Assembly: GCA_035291605.1 (NCBI GenBank)
Contig: DATDRS010000120.1
Coordinates: 1-6,690, forward strand
Direction of reading: 5' to 3'
Length of the DNA stretch: 6,690 bases
Origin: DATDRS01 sp035291605
Lineage (GTDB): Bacteria > Chloroflexota > Anaerolineae > Anaerolineales > UBA6663
The notes beneath the pieces were generated by a model. It was not told the origin of the DNA. It saw nothing but the letters and a program-made list of their open reading frames with translations, and ran no database searches. This document shows positions 1-6,690 of this stretch, piece by piece; the first letter of the stretch is position 1, and the number at the start of each line of letters is the position of its first letter. Both the position numbers and the translations under genes were made by a program.

Positions 1-2
1 AT

Positions 3-1436
3 GGGGACCTCCTCGTGCACAACAATGAGATCTGTAATGAGACGCACGGCGTCGGAGGCATCTCCCTCGTGGACGTTACGAACCCCCAAAGGCCGGTGAT
101 CCTTGCGGAGGGAGTGGGGGACTTCACCGATGACGGGGTGACCAGCGCCGTCGCCAACCAGGTCCACAGCGCCTTCGCCTGGAGCGCGGGGGACCGGGCC
201 TACGTGATCCTTGTTGACGACGAGGAAGCCCTCGACGTTGACATCATGGAGATCACAGACCCACGCAACCCCGTGCTCCTCAAGGAAACCGGGCTGCCGG
301 ACTGGGGGGCTGCCCAGAATGCGCAGTCCGGTGGGACGGGTGCGTTCGCCGCCTCTTTCTTCCACGACCTGCAAGTGCGGCAGTTTGGCGCGCAATGGCT
401 GGCGCTCCTGTCCTACTGGGATGTGGGTTGGGTCATCCTCGACGTCACCGACCCGACCAATCCGATATTCCTCGACGACACCGACTACTTCCCCGTAGAC
501 CCAGTCACGGGGTTCCGCCCGGCTGAAGGCAATGCGCATCAGGCGTGGTGGAGCGCGGACGGGAAGTTCTTCATCGGAACCGACGAGGACTTCGACGCGT
601 TCCGCGTGTCCACAGAGATCACATCTGGCCCGTTCCGACGCGAGACGTTCAACGCGACGCAGGGGAGCAACGTCCCGCAGATCACCGACGAGATCTCTCT
701 GGTAGGCCCCACCGTGTTTGTCGGGCGGGCATGCAACGCCCACGGCCCCGGCGCGGTTCCGGTGCCGCCGGCGCCGTCGCCCGATGCCATCGCCATTGTG
801 GAGCGCGGCGTCTGCACGTTCACGGAGAAAGCCGGCAACGTCTCGGCCGCCGGATATGTGGGCGGGATCGTCTTCAACAGTGAGACAGGCGACCCACCTT
901 GCGAAGCGCTGGTATCCATGCTCGTTGCCGGTGACATCCCATTCCTGTTCGTGGCCCGCTCGACCGGGTTCAAGATCCTGGGCATCGCGGGCTACGACCC
1001 GGCCAACTGCCCCGGCGGCTCGAATCCGGCTCTGCCAGCGGTCGGCACGGCCGGATCGGACCTGAGCATCACGGCGCAGTTTGACGGGTTGGGATACGCC
1101 CACCTCTTCGACGCAGAGACGCTTCGCGAAGTGGACACCTTCACGATACCGGAGACGTTTGCCCGACCCTTCGCGATCGGATTCGGCGATCTGAGTGTTC
1201 ACGAGGTGGAGACCGACGACACCCAGAACCTCGCCTACTTCTCCTGGTACGCCGGCGGGTTCCGCGTGGCGAGGTTCGGCCGCGACGGCATCGAGGAGGT
1301 TGGCCACTACATAGACGCGAACGGGAATAACTTCTGGGGCATTGATCCACACGTGGATCCCCGGGACGGCAGCACGATCATCCTGGCCAGCGACCGGGAC
1401 AGCGGGCTGTGGATCTTCAAATACACCGGGCCGTAA
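3..1436 (+). CDS. LVIVD-repeat beta-propeller-like protein with inserted PA domain (5' partial)
   Basis: The frame is open to the left edge: codons from position 3 read GDLLVHNNEIC before the first possible GTG start at 15. The true start and any signal peptide therefore probably lie outside the window. About 477 residues are visible, numbered here from position 3. Three LVIVD-type repeats are seen near residues 19-36 (LVDVTNPQRPVIL), 79-94 (MEITDPRNPVLL) and 142-159 (ILDVTDPTNPIFL). Each is a beta hairpin with the D-x-T/S-[DN]-P-x-x-P signature. A protease-associated (PA) domain occupies about residues 230-356; its core is AIAIVERGVCTFTEKAGNV followed by GGIVFN. Propeller-like sequence then resumes (YAHLFDAETLREVDTF) and ends in a last blade (DSGLWIFKY) just before the TAA stop. 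LVIVD proteins are usually surface or secreted propellers of unknown function, and PA domains are non-catalytic interaction or lid modules. I see no protease catalytic motif, so enzymatic activity should not be assumed. An extracellular location is inferred. Confidence 0.85.
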   Translation, partial: GDLLVHNNEICNETHGVGGISLVDVTNPQRPVILAEGVGDFTDDGVTSAVANQVHSAFAWSAGDRAYVILVDDEEALDVDIMEITDPRNPVLLKETGLPDWGAAQNAQSGGTGAFAASFFHDLQVRQFGAQWLALLSYWDVGWVILDVTDPTNPIFLDDTDYFPVDPVTGFRPAEGNAHQAWWSADGKFFIGTDEDFDAFRVSTEITSGPFRRETFNATQGSNVPQITDEISLVGPTVFVGRACNAHGPGAVPVPPAPSPDAIAIVERGVCTFTEKAGNVSAAGYVGGIVFNSETGDPPCEALVSMLVAGDIPFLFVARSTGFKILGIAGYDPANCPGGSNPALPAVGTAGSDLSITAQFDGLGYAHLFDAETLREVDTFTIPETFARPFAIGFGDLSVHEVETDDTQNLAYFSWYAGGFRVARFGRDGIEEVGHYIDANGNNFWGIDPHVDPRDGSTIILASDRDSGLWIFKYTGP

Positions 1437-1502
1437 AATGAAAATCGTGAGATGACTCAGGCCTAAAGGCATTTCCGATCCATCCCAACGCGCGTAGTAA
1501 GC

Positions 1503-1538
1503 GAGGCCAGCGGGTTATCCTGCTGGCCTCACTGTTTT
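1503..1538 (+). terminator. Intrinsic (Rho-independent) terminator of the LVIVD/PA gene
   Basis: GAGGCCAGCGGG (1503-1514) pairs with CCTGCTGGCCTC (1519-1530). This gives a 12-bp stem with a single G-U pair and a TTAT loop, followed by ACTG and four T (1535-1538). It lies 66 nt after the TAA of the first gene. The T-run is short but the stem is very strong. There is no A-run on the left side, so it should act on the + strand only. It separates the first gene from the kinase genes. Confidence 0.8.
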
Positions 1539-1685
1539 ACGAACCTGTCGGCGGTGATATGGAAGGCAGGTTCCGCTCCGCGGGCAGGGGCGAGCCGGTT
1601 TCTCGCCAAACCCGGAGGAGAGGAAACTTGCGCCGGTTAGAGGCAGGTAAAAATTGAAGATTAGACGCGCGCCCGCAGTGGGTAT
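1539..1685 (+). promoter_or_regulatory. Promoter/leader region of the kinase genes with potential RNA structure
   Basis: This segment between the terminator and the first kinase must contain the kinase promoter unless there is readthrough. No convincing -35/-10 pair is seen. The best -10-like hexamer is TATGAT (1685-1690), which overlaps the first ATG and has no good -35 box at 16-18 nt. TTGAAG (1654-1659) lies too far upstream of it. The region holds an inverted repeat at 1541-1573. It also holds a hairpin GGCGAG/CTCGCC (1589-1594 with 1602-1607), whose loop CCGGTTT could alternatively pair with AAACCCGG (1608-1615, one bulge). A purine-rich Shine-Dalgarno-like tract GGAGGAGAGG (1614-1623) follows but is too far from the kinase ATG to serve it. 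I do not recognise a known riboswitch family. Regulatory function is inferred from position and structure only. Confidence 0.35.
1541..1573. repeat. Inverted repeat / stem-loop after the terminator
   Basis: GAACCTGTC (1541-1549) pairs with GGCAGGTTC (1565-1573) over nine positions with one G-U pair, leaving a 15-nt loop. It has no T-run after it, so it is not a terminator. It could be an RNA leader hairpin or an operator-like dyad; the sequence does not decide. Confidence 0.45.
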
Positions 1686-3905
1686 ATGATGAAGCGGCCA
1701 TCCTATTACCTAGAAAACCTCATGAAGCATATTGTTGATATCGTCTCTGACTGGTTGCTCAGCCCGCACTCGCGCGTCACCAACCGGGAAAGTATTCAAC
1801 GCGCCCGGCTACTTTCCGCCATCCTGCTCGTGCTGATGGTATTGGACAGCATGATTATCGCGCTGGTCCTGCACGCCGACCCGGATGACATCACCGAGCC
1901 CACCGTCGGGGGGGCGATCGGGCTTCTGGGTGTTTGCGCCGTCATGTACGCCCTCAACAAGGCAGGGTACACCCGCATCGCGGCCATCGGGCTGATCCTG
2001 CCCATCACGGGGATTTTCATCTACATCCCGTTCTTCTCCGGCGAGTCGCCGATCTTCCTGGCCTTCATGTTGATCCCCGTCGTTCTCACGGCGCTTTTCT
2101 TCTCTATGCGCTGGACAACCAGCGCAGCGTTCGCGCTGCTGACGGTGCTGTACCTGCTCATTGCCCAGCAAGATCATACTCCTGAGAATTTGGTTTACTG
2201 GAACATGCGCAACCTGTGGTATTTCCTGACCATCGCCACGGGACTGATATTGACGTTCATGTGGCACGGCAACACCCTGGAGAATATCCGCCAGCAAGAC
2301 CTGAAACGGATCAACGAAGAGTTGCAGGAAAGCGAAGCCCGCCTGCGTGCGCTGGTGGAGAACACCCCCGACTTTATTGTGGAAGTCAACCGCCCGGGCG
2401 ACATTCTCTTCATCAACCAATATCCGGAGCTGTATCTCGGCAAGAATATACGCGATGTGCTGCATCCCGAACAACTTGACCACGCCTTTGAAGTGATCGA
2501 GAAAGCATTCAGCAGCGGCGAACCCCAGGCCATTGAACTCCAGACCATCGCGCCTACAGGCCAAATGACCTGGAATTCGGTCCGTATCGGGCCGGTCAAA
2601 CAGGGGGATGCCGTCACCAGCCTGACGGTCATCCTGACCAATATTACCGCCCAGAAAGAGGCGCAGGAAAAAATCCGCCAGATCAATGTCGAGTTGGAAC
2701 AGCGCGTGGCCGACCGCACCGAAGAATTGCGCGTGGCGAATGAGGCGCTCGCCAAAGCCGCGCGGCTCAAGGACGAATTTCTCGCCAGCATGAGCCACGA
2801 ACTGCGCACGCCGCTCACCGGCATCCTCGCCTTCGCCCAGAGCTTGCAAAAGCAGAATGTCTACGGCGCGCTCACCGAAAAGCAGCTCAAAGCGGTCCGT
2901 TCGATTGAAGACAGCGGCAAGCACCTGCTCGAACTCATCAACGACATCCTCGACCTCTCCAAGATTGAAGCCGGAAAGATGGAGCTGGAACTGGGACTGG
3001 TGTTGGCGGACGAAATCGCTCAGGCCAGCCTGCGGCTGGTCAAGCAAATGGCGGTGGCCAGGCGCCAGAACGTCGGCTACAGCCTGCAACCGCTGGACCT
3101 GCGCCTGCGGGCGGACGGCCGGCGGCTCAAGCAGATGCTCGTCAACCTGCTTAGCAACGCCGCCAAGTTCACGCCCGAAGGCGGCGAGTTGGGGCTGGAA
3201 ATCGTGGGCGATAGCGCGCAACACGTCGTGCGCTTCACGGTGTGGGACAAGGGCATCGGCGTCGCGCCTGAGAACATCACGCGCCTTTTCCGGGTCTTCG
3301 CCCAGCTCGACAGCAGTCTCGCCCGGCAATATGTCGGCACGGGCCTCGGGTTGGCGCTCGTGCGCCGCATGGCCGAGATGCACGGCGGCAGCGTGAACGT
3401 CGAGAGCGCGCTGGGCGCAGGCAGCCGCTTCACCATCGTCCTGCCCTGGGACACATCGGTTCTGGAAGACCGGGGGCGGGCGGCGCAAGCCGAGGCCCCC
3501 AACGCCCACCCCGTGCTGGTCGTGGCGCCTCCGCCGTCGTGTCCGCGCCTCCTGCTGGCGGAGGACAACGAGGTCAATATTCAAGTGCTGAGCGACTACC
3601 TGGAGGCCAGCGGCTATTCCCTGCTGGTGGCGCGGAATGGCAGCGAAGCGGTGCAGCAAGCGCGCGACGAGAAACCGCAGTTGATCTTGATGGACATCCA
3701 AATGCCGGGCATGGACGGGTTGGAAGCCACACGCCGCATCCGGCAGGAACCGACGCTGGTCAACATCCCCATCATCGCGCTCACCGCGCTGGCGATGCCG
3801 GGCGACCGCGAGCGCTGTCTGGCGGCCGGGGCTGACGACTACCTGACCAAGCCGGTCAATCTGGAGTTGCTGATTCAAAAAATCCGGGAACAGATTAAGC
3901 CATAG
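1686..3905 (+). CDS. Membrane-bound hybrid sensor histidine kinase (6TM-PAS-HisKA-HATPase-REC)
   Basis: 739 residues. Six hydrophobic segments lie near residues 42-62, 75-92, 97-115, 121-140, 144-160 and 176-194. They form a membrane sensor region of no family I can name. A PAS domain (about 214-325, beginning ARLRALVENTPDFIVEVN) and a coiled coil (about 325-362) lead into HisKA with the H-box SHELRTPLTG, phospho-acceptor His371. The HATPase domain has the N-box NLLSNAAKFTPEGG (Asn487/Asn491), G1 DKGIG (Asp521) and G2 GTGLGLALV (551-559). A Pro/Ala-rich linker (about 589-619) joins a C-terminal receiver with acidic residues Glu626/Asp627, phospho-acceptor Asp670 (LMDIQMPGMDG), Thr700 and Lys722. 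All catalytic residues are present, so it should autophosphorylate His and pass phosphate to its own REC Asp. No output domain follows. The start is uncertain: ATG 1686 and 1689 lack a Shine-Dalgarno. ATG 1722 (residue 13) also lacks one but would begin MKHIVDIVSDWLLSP. An in-frame TAG at 1662 rules out a longer form. Confidence 0.95.
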   Translation: MMKRPSYYLENLMKHIVDIVSDWLLSPHSRVTNRESIQRARLLSAILLVLMVLDSMIIALVLHADPDDITEPTVGGAIGLLGVCAVMYALNKAGYTRIAAIGLILPITGIFIYIPFFSGESPIFLAFMLIPVVLTALFFSMRWTTSAAFALLTVLYLLIAQQDHTPENLVYWNMRNLWYFLTIATGLILTFMWHGNTLENIRQQDLKRINEELQESEARLRALVENTPDFIVEVNRPGDILFINQYPELYLGKNIRDVLHPEQLDHAFEVIEKAFSSGEPQAIELQTIAPTGQMTWNSVRIGPVKQGDAVTSLTVILTNITAQKEAQEKIRQINVELEQRVADRTEELRVANEALAKAARLKDEFLASMSHELRTPLTGILAFAQSLQKQNVYGALTEKQLKAVRSIEDSGKHLLELINDILDLSKIEAGKMELELGLVLADEIAQASLRLVKQMAVARRQNVGYSLQPLDLRLRADGRRLKQMLVNLLSNAAKFTPEGGELGLEIVGDSAQHVVRFTVWDKGIGVAPENITRLFRVFAQLDSSLARQYVGTGLGLALVRRMAEMHGGSVNVESALGAGSRFTIVLPWDTSVLEDRGRAAQAEAPNAHPVLVVAPPPSCPRLLLAEDNEVNIQVLSDYLEASGYSLLVARNGSEAVQQARDEKPQLILMDIQMPGMDGLEATRRIRQEPTLVNIPIIALTALAMPGDRERCLAAGADDYLTKPVNLELLIQKIREQIKP

Positions 3906-3980
3906 CGCCAGGCGCAGACGACGCGCTTGGGCAGAGGCCAATAAGCACGCGCCAGTTCGCCTCACGCTGCCGCACAAGTC

Positions 3981-3985
3981 AGGAG
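3981..3985 (+). promoter_or_regulatory. Ribosome binding site of the second kinase
   Basis: AGGAG lies nine nucleotides before the ATG at 3995. It fixes the start of the second kinase gene and is clearly better than anything in front of the first kinase. The 89-nt gap after the first kinase (3906-3994) has no hairpin plus T-run, which supports co-transcription. Confidence 0.75.
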
Positions 3986-3994
3986 CAGAAACAG

Positions 3995-6690
3995 ATGGAT
4001 TGGCAAAAGCTGATCTTTCTATCCCCGTATTTGATTTCTCTGGCCGTTGCCATCAGCCTCGGCCTCTACACGTGGCGGCGCCGGGGCGTGACCGGGGCGA
4101 CCACGTATACGATCATCGCGCTGGCGCAAGCCTCGTGGACACTGGGCTTTATCCTGGAGTTGCTCAGTCCGACGATAGAAGCCAAGATTTTTTGGGACGA
4201 CTTCCAGTTCGGGGCCGGGTTTCTCCTGCTGACGGGATACGCTGTCTTCGCCGCTGAGTACACGGGCCGCCTCAAGCATCCCCGGCGGACGTGGGTTCTG
4301 CTCTCCATCGCGCCGCTCATCTCGATGGGGGTGATTTTTACGGATCAATGGCACCAGCTCATCCGGCCTGTGGCTTGGTTGGAACCACGCTGGCCATTCC
4401 CTGAATTACTGTATGAGTTCACCCCGGCAGTTCTGGCTATTTCCGCTTACGGTTATGGCCTGCTGCTAATCAGCGTTGCCCTGTTGGTCAATCATCTGGT
4501 GCGCCAGCAGCGCTTGTACCGCATTCAGACGGTCATCATCATCGTCGGCATCCTGATTCCGATTGTCGGCACTGTATTTACGTTGGTGGGCGTCACTTTT
4601 GGCCCCTATCGAGATATGTTTCCAATCACTTCGGCCATCGCCAACGCGGTCATCGCCTGGGGGTTATTCCGCCACCAGCTCTTCGACATCATCCCGGTGG
4701 CGTGGGAAACCGTTCTTGAGAGTATGAGTGACCTCGTCGCCGTGTTGGATGTGCACGATCGCGTGGTGGACATCAACCCGGCCATGCTGACCAGCATTGG
4801 CCGCACCGCCGCGCAAACCATCGGCCAACCGGCTGCCACGGTCTTCGCACGATGGCCTGAGGTCGTAGAGCCATATCGCCTCGTCGCAGAAGCTCGTGCG
4901 GAGATTGCGATAGGCGCCCCGGAACAGCTGCGCCATTTCGACCTGCGCTTGTCGCCGCTGCGCGACCCACGTGGCCGCCTCACCGGTCGGGCGGTCGTCT
5001 TGCGCGATATCACCGAGCGCAGAGAGGCCGAGGCCGCCTTGCGCCAGAGCCGGGACGAATTAGAAGCGCGCGTCCGGGAACGGACGGCTGAACTGTCGGA
5101 GGCAAACGCGGCCTTACAATCTGAAATCGCCGAACGCAGACGGACCGAGGTCGAACTGAGCCGCCAGCTCAAGGAGACGCAGGCTTTGTTCCAGATCAGC
5201 CAGTTGCTCGCCGGCAGCCTGGCCCTGCAAAATATATTACAGACGATCGTGGAAGCCGCCGCCGGGGTGGTGGAGCGCGCTGACCGGGTCGTAATGCACC
5301 TGCTCGACGCCTCGGGGACGACCCTGCGCCCGGTGGCGGTCGCCGGCCCCGACCGAAGCGGCTCTGGTCAGCGCGTGAATTTCCGGTGGGGCGAAGGCAT
5401 CGCCGGGTTGGTGATCGCCAGCGGGCAGGCCATCTACGCGGCCGACGCGCCCAGCGACCCGCGCTACATTCCCCTGGGGCATCAGGCCGGGCGGGTGCAC
5501 GCGCTGTTGACCGCGCCCGTTTACGCCGGGGAGAAACGCCTGGGCACGTTGAGCGTGCACAGCGCCGAGGTCGGCGTTTTCACGCCGGACGACGAACGGC
5601 TGCTGACGACGCTGGGGGCGCACGCCGGGCTGGCGATTGAGAAAGCGCGGTTGTTCGAGGCCGAGCGCCGCCGCGCGCAGGAGGCCGAGACCTTGCAGCA
5701 AGTCACGCGCACCTTGATCAACCGGCGCAAGCTCCCCGAGCTGCTCCAGGACGCCGTGGAGGCCATCGCGACGACCAGCCGCTACAAATACGTCGTCGTC
5801 AATTTGCGGGAAAAGGATCAACTGACGCCGTGCGCCTGGAAAGGGTACAAGCAGGACGATCTGCGCCTCCTCTCCATCAACGAAGGGATCACCGGCCGGG
5901 TCGCCCGCACAGGCGTGCCCGCGTTGGTGCCGGACATGCGGCTGGATCCCGACGCCGTCGGGGTCGGGCTGGGCGCGCAATCCCTGATCGGCGTGCCGCT
6001 GACCCACGCCGGAAGATTGTTGGGGGTGCTCACCGTCGAGGCCGAGGCGGACCGGCCGCTCGACGAGAACGACCTGAACTGGTTGATGAGCGTCGGGGGC
6101 CAGTTGAGCACGGCCATGGAGAATACGCGGCTGTACAGCGACCTGGAGAACGCGCTGCAACAGGAAAAGACGGCGCGCGCCCAACTGGTGCAGAGCGAGA
6201 AGCTGGCGGCGATGGGCCGCCTGGTGGCCTCGGTGGCGCACGAGTTGAACAATCCCATCCAGGCCATCCAAAACGCGCTCTACCTCATCCGCCAGGAGAG
6301 CAACCTGAGCGAGCAAACCCGCGCCGACGTGGACGTGGTGATGACCGAAACGCGGCGCATGGCCGAACTCATCAACCGCCTGCGCGAGACCTACCGCCCG
6401 GCGACGAGCGAACAGTTCAAGCCGGTGCTGCTAAACGCCGTGGTAGAGGACGTGCGGAAGTTAATCCATACCCACCTCCGGCACAGCCAGATCGCCTTCG
6501 TGTTTGACCCGGATCAGACCCTGCCGCCGGTGCGCGGGATGCGCGATCAGCTCAAGCAAGCCATCCTCAACCTCTGCCTGAACGCGGCGGAGGCCATGCT
6601 CGACGGCGGGCAGCTCACGGTGCAGACGCGCGGTCAGCCGGGATCGAACGAAGTCGCGCTCTCGATCAAGGACACGGGCGTCGGCATCCC
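3995..6690 (+). CDS. 7TM-PAS-GAF-GAF sensor histidine kinase (3' partial)
   Basis: Open from ATG 3995 to the window end with no stop; 898 residues are visible. Residues 1-225 hold seven hydrophobic segments (about 8-27, 36-57, 68-90, 99-115, 143-168, 176-199, 207-225). SWTLGFILELL, KIFWDDFQFGAG and AAEYTGR match the N-terminal 7TM receptor region of histidine kinases (HisKA_7TM type). A PAS domain follows (about 238-345; LVAVLDVHDRVVDINPA, ending VVLRDITERREAE), then a coiled coil (about 345-395). GAF domain 1 (about 395-552) contains WGEGIAGLVIASGQAIY and GAF domain 2 (about 565-712) contains INEGITGRVARTGVPALV. The HisKA H-box is SVAHELNNPIQAIQNAL with His749, of the HELNNP type. The ATPase N-box is LNLCLNAAEAM (Asn859/Asn863), and G1 is DTGVGI (Asp893), where the window stops. 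The G2 box and any receiver or output domain are unseen. The ligands of the 7TM and GAF domains cannot be read from sequence. It probably shares an operon with the hybrid kinase upstream. Confidence 0.93.
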   Translation, partial: MDWQKLIFLSPYLISLAVAISLGLYTWRRRGVTGATTYTIIALAQASWTLGFILELLSPTIEAKIFWDDFQFGAGFLLLTGYAVFAAEYTGRLKHPRRTWVLLSIAPLISMGVIFTDQWHQLIRPVAWLEPRWPFPELLYEFTPAVLAISAYGYGLLLISVALLVNHLVRQQRLYRIQTVIIIVGILIPIVGTVFTLVGVTFGPYRDMFPITSAIANAVIAWGLFRHQLFDIIPVAWETVLESMSDLVAVLDVHDRVVDINPAMLTSIGRTAAQTIGQPAATVFARWPEVVEPYRLVAEARAEIAIGAPEQLRHFDLRLSPLRDPRGRLTGRAVVLRDITERREAEAALRQSRDELEARVRERTAELSEANAALQSEIAERRRTEVELSRQLKETQALFQISQLLAGSLALQNILQTIVEAAAGVVERADRVVMHLLDASGTTLRPVAVAGPDRSGSGQRVNFRWGEGIAGLVIASGQAIYAADAPSDPRYIPLGHQAGRVHALLTAPVYAGEKRLGTLSVHSAEVGVFTPDDERLLTTLGAHAGLAIEKARLFEAERRRAQEAETLQQVTRTLINRRKLPELLQDAVEAIATTSRYKYVVVNLREKDQLTPCAWKGYKQDDLRLLSINEGITGRVARTGVPALVPDMRLDPDAVGVGLGAQSLIGVPLTHAGRLLGVLTVEAEADRPLDENDLNWLMSVGGQLSTAMENTRLYSDLENALQQEKTARAQLVQSEKLAAMGRLVASVAHELNNPIQAIQNALYLIRQESNLSEQTRADVDVVMTETRRMAELINRLRETYRPATSEQFKPVLLNAVVEDVRKLIHTHLRHSQIAFVFDPDQTLPPVRGMRDQLKQAILNLCLNAAEAMLDGGQLTVQTRGQPGSNEVALSIKDTGVGI

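Noticed and set aside
1438..1455. Tiny ATG frame (MKIVR) overlapping the end of the first gene region.
   Set aside because: Only five codons, with no ribosome binding site and no conserved context.
1589..1615. H-type pseudoknot formed by the GGCGAG/CTCGCC hairpin and its loop pairing with AAACCCGG.
   Set aside because: The two stems leave no connecting loop nucleotides, which is sterically unlikely. Mutually exclusive hairpins fit better.
1628..1659. Promoter pair TTGCGC (1628) with TAAAAA (1648), or TTGAAG (1654) with TATATG (1683).
   Set aside because: The spacers are about 14 and 23 nt and the matches are poor, so neither is a credible sigma-70 promoter.
1809..3977. A 722-codon open frame on the minus strand opposite the hybrid kinase.
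   Set aside because: The + strand frame encodes a complete kinase with every catalytic motif. The antisense protein is rich in Arg, Gln and Asp with no recognisable domain, as expected for the complement of GC-rich coding sequence.
5177..6130. Possible phytochrome or cyanobacteriochrome (bilin-binding) GAF domains.
   Set aside because: Neither GAF domain shows the Cys-His chromophore-attachment motif. GAF 2 has a lone Cys613 in a different setting.
5237..6316. A 359-codon open frame on the minus strand opposite the second kinase.
   Set aside because: It lies opposite clear GAF and HisKA sequence and shows no domain. It is another GC-bias artefact.
5830..6507. A + strand open frame of 225 codons in a different phase.
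   Set aside because: It overlaps the kinase frame that carries GAF 2 and the HELNNP H-box. Its product is Arg/Gly/Ala-rich low-complexity sequence.

Overview
The window is a GC-rich (roughly 60% or higher) bacterial segment with three protein-coding genes, all on the + strand. Two of the three run off the window edges. The gene types are a secreted-type LVIVD-repeat protein and two large multi-domain sensor histidine kinases. The second kinase has a 7-TM receptor-like N-terminus, a PAS domain and paired GAF domains. This style resembles environmental Chloroflexota (Anaerolineae-like) genomes. That assignment is an inference from gene style only; no rRNA or marker gene is present.

Layout. Positions 3-1436 hold the 3' part of a beta-propeller-like protein with LVIVD repeats and an inserted protease-associated (PA) domain. 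Positions 1437-1685 are intergenic: a very good intrinsic terminator (1503-1538) closes the first gene, and a roughly 147-nt stretch rich in inverted repeats follows. Positions 1686-3905 encode a membrane-bound hybrid histidine kinase (6 TM, PAS, coiled coil, HisKA, HATPase, REC). After 89 nt without a terminator, a second kinase gene starts at 3995 behind a clear Shine-Dalgarno and is still open at 6690. Its visible part is 7TM, PAS, coiled coil, GAF, GAF, HisKA and the start of the HATPase domain. It is cut just after the G1 box.

How the genes may work together. The two kinases are probably one transcription unit and may form a phosphorelay. The first carries its own receiver domain, and neither carries a DNA-binding or enzymatic output domain. 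No stand-alone response regulator or HPt protein is visible, so the output would have to lie downstream of the window or elsewhere. The first gene is separated by the terminator and is probably unrelated in function. I see no CRISPR array, tRNA, rRNA, transposase or phage gene. Nothing amounts to a clearly new biological system. The most interesting points are the PA domain inside the propeller, the structured leader before the kinases, and the tandem sensor arrangement.
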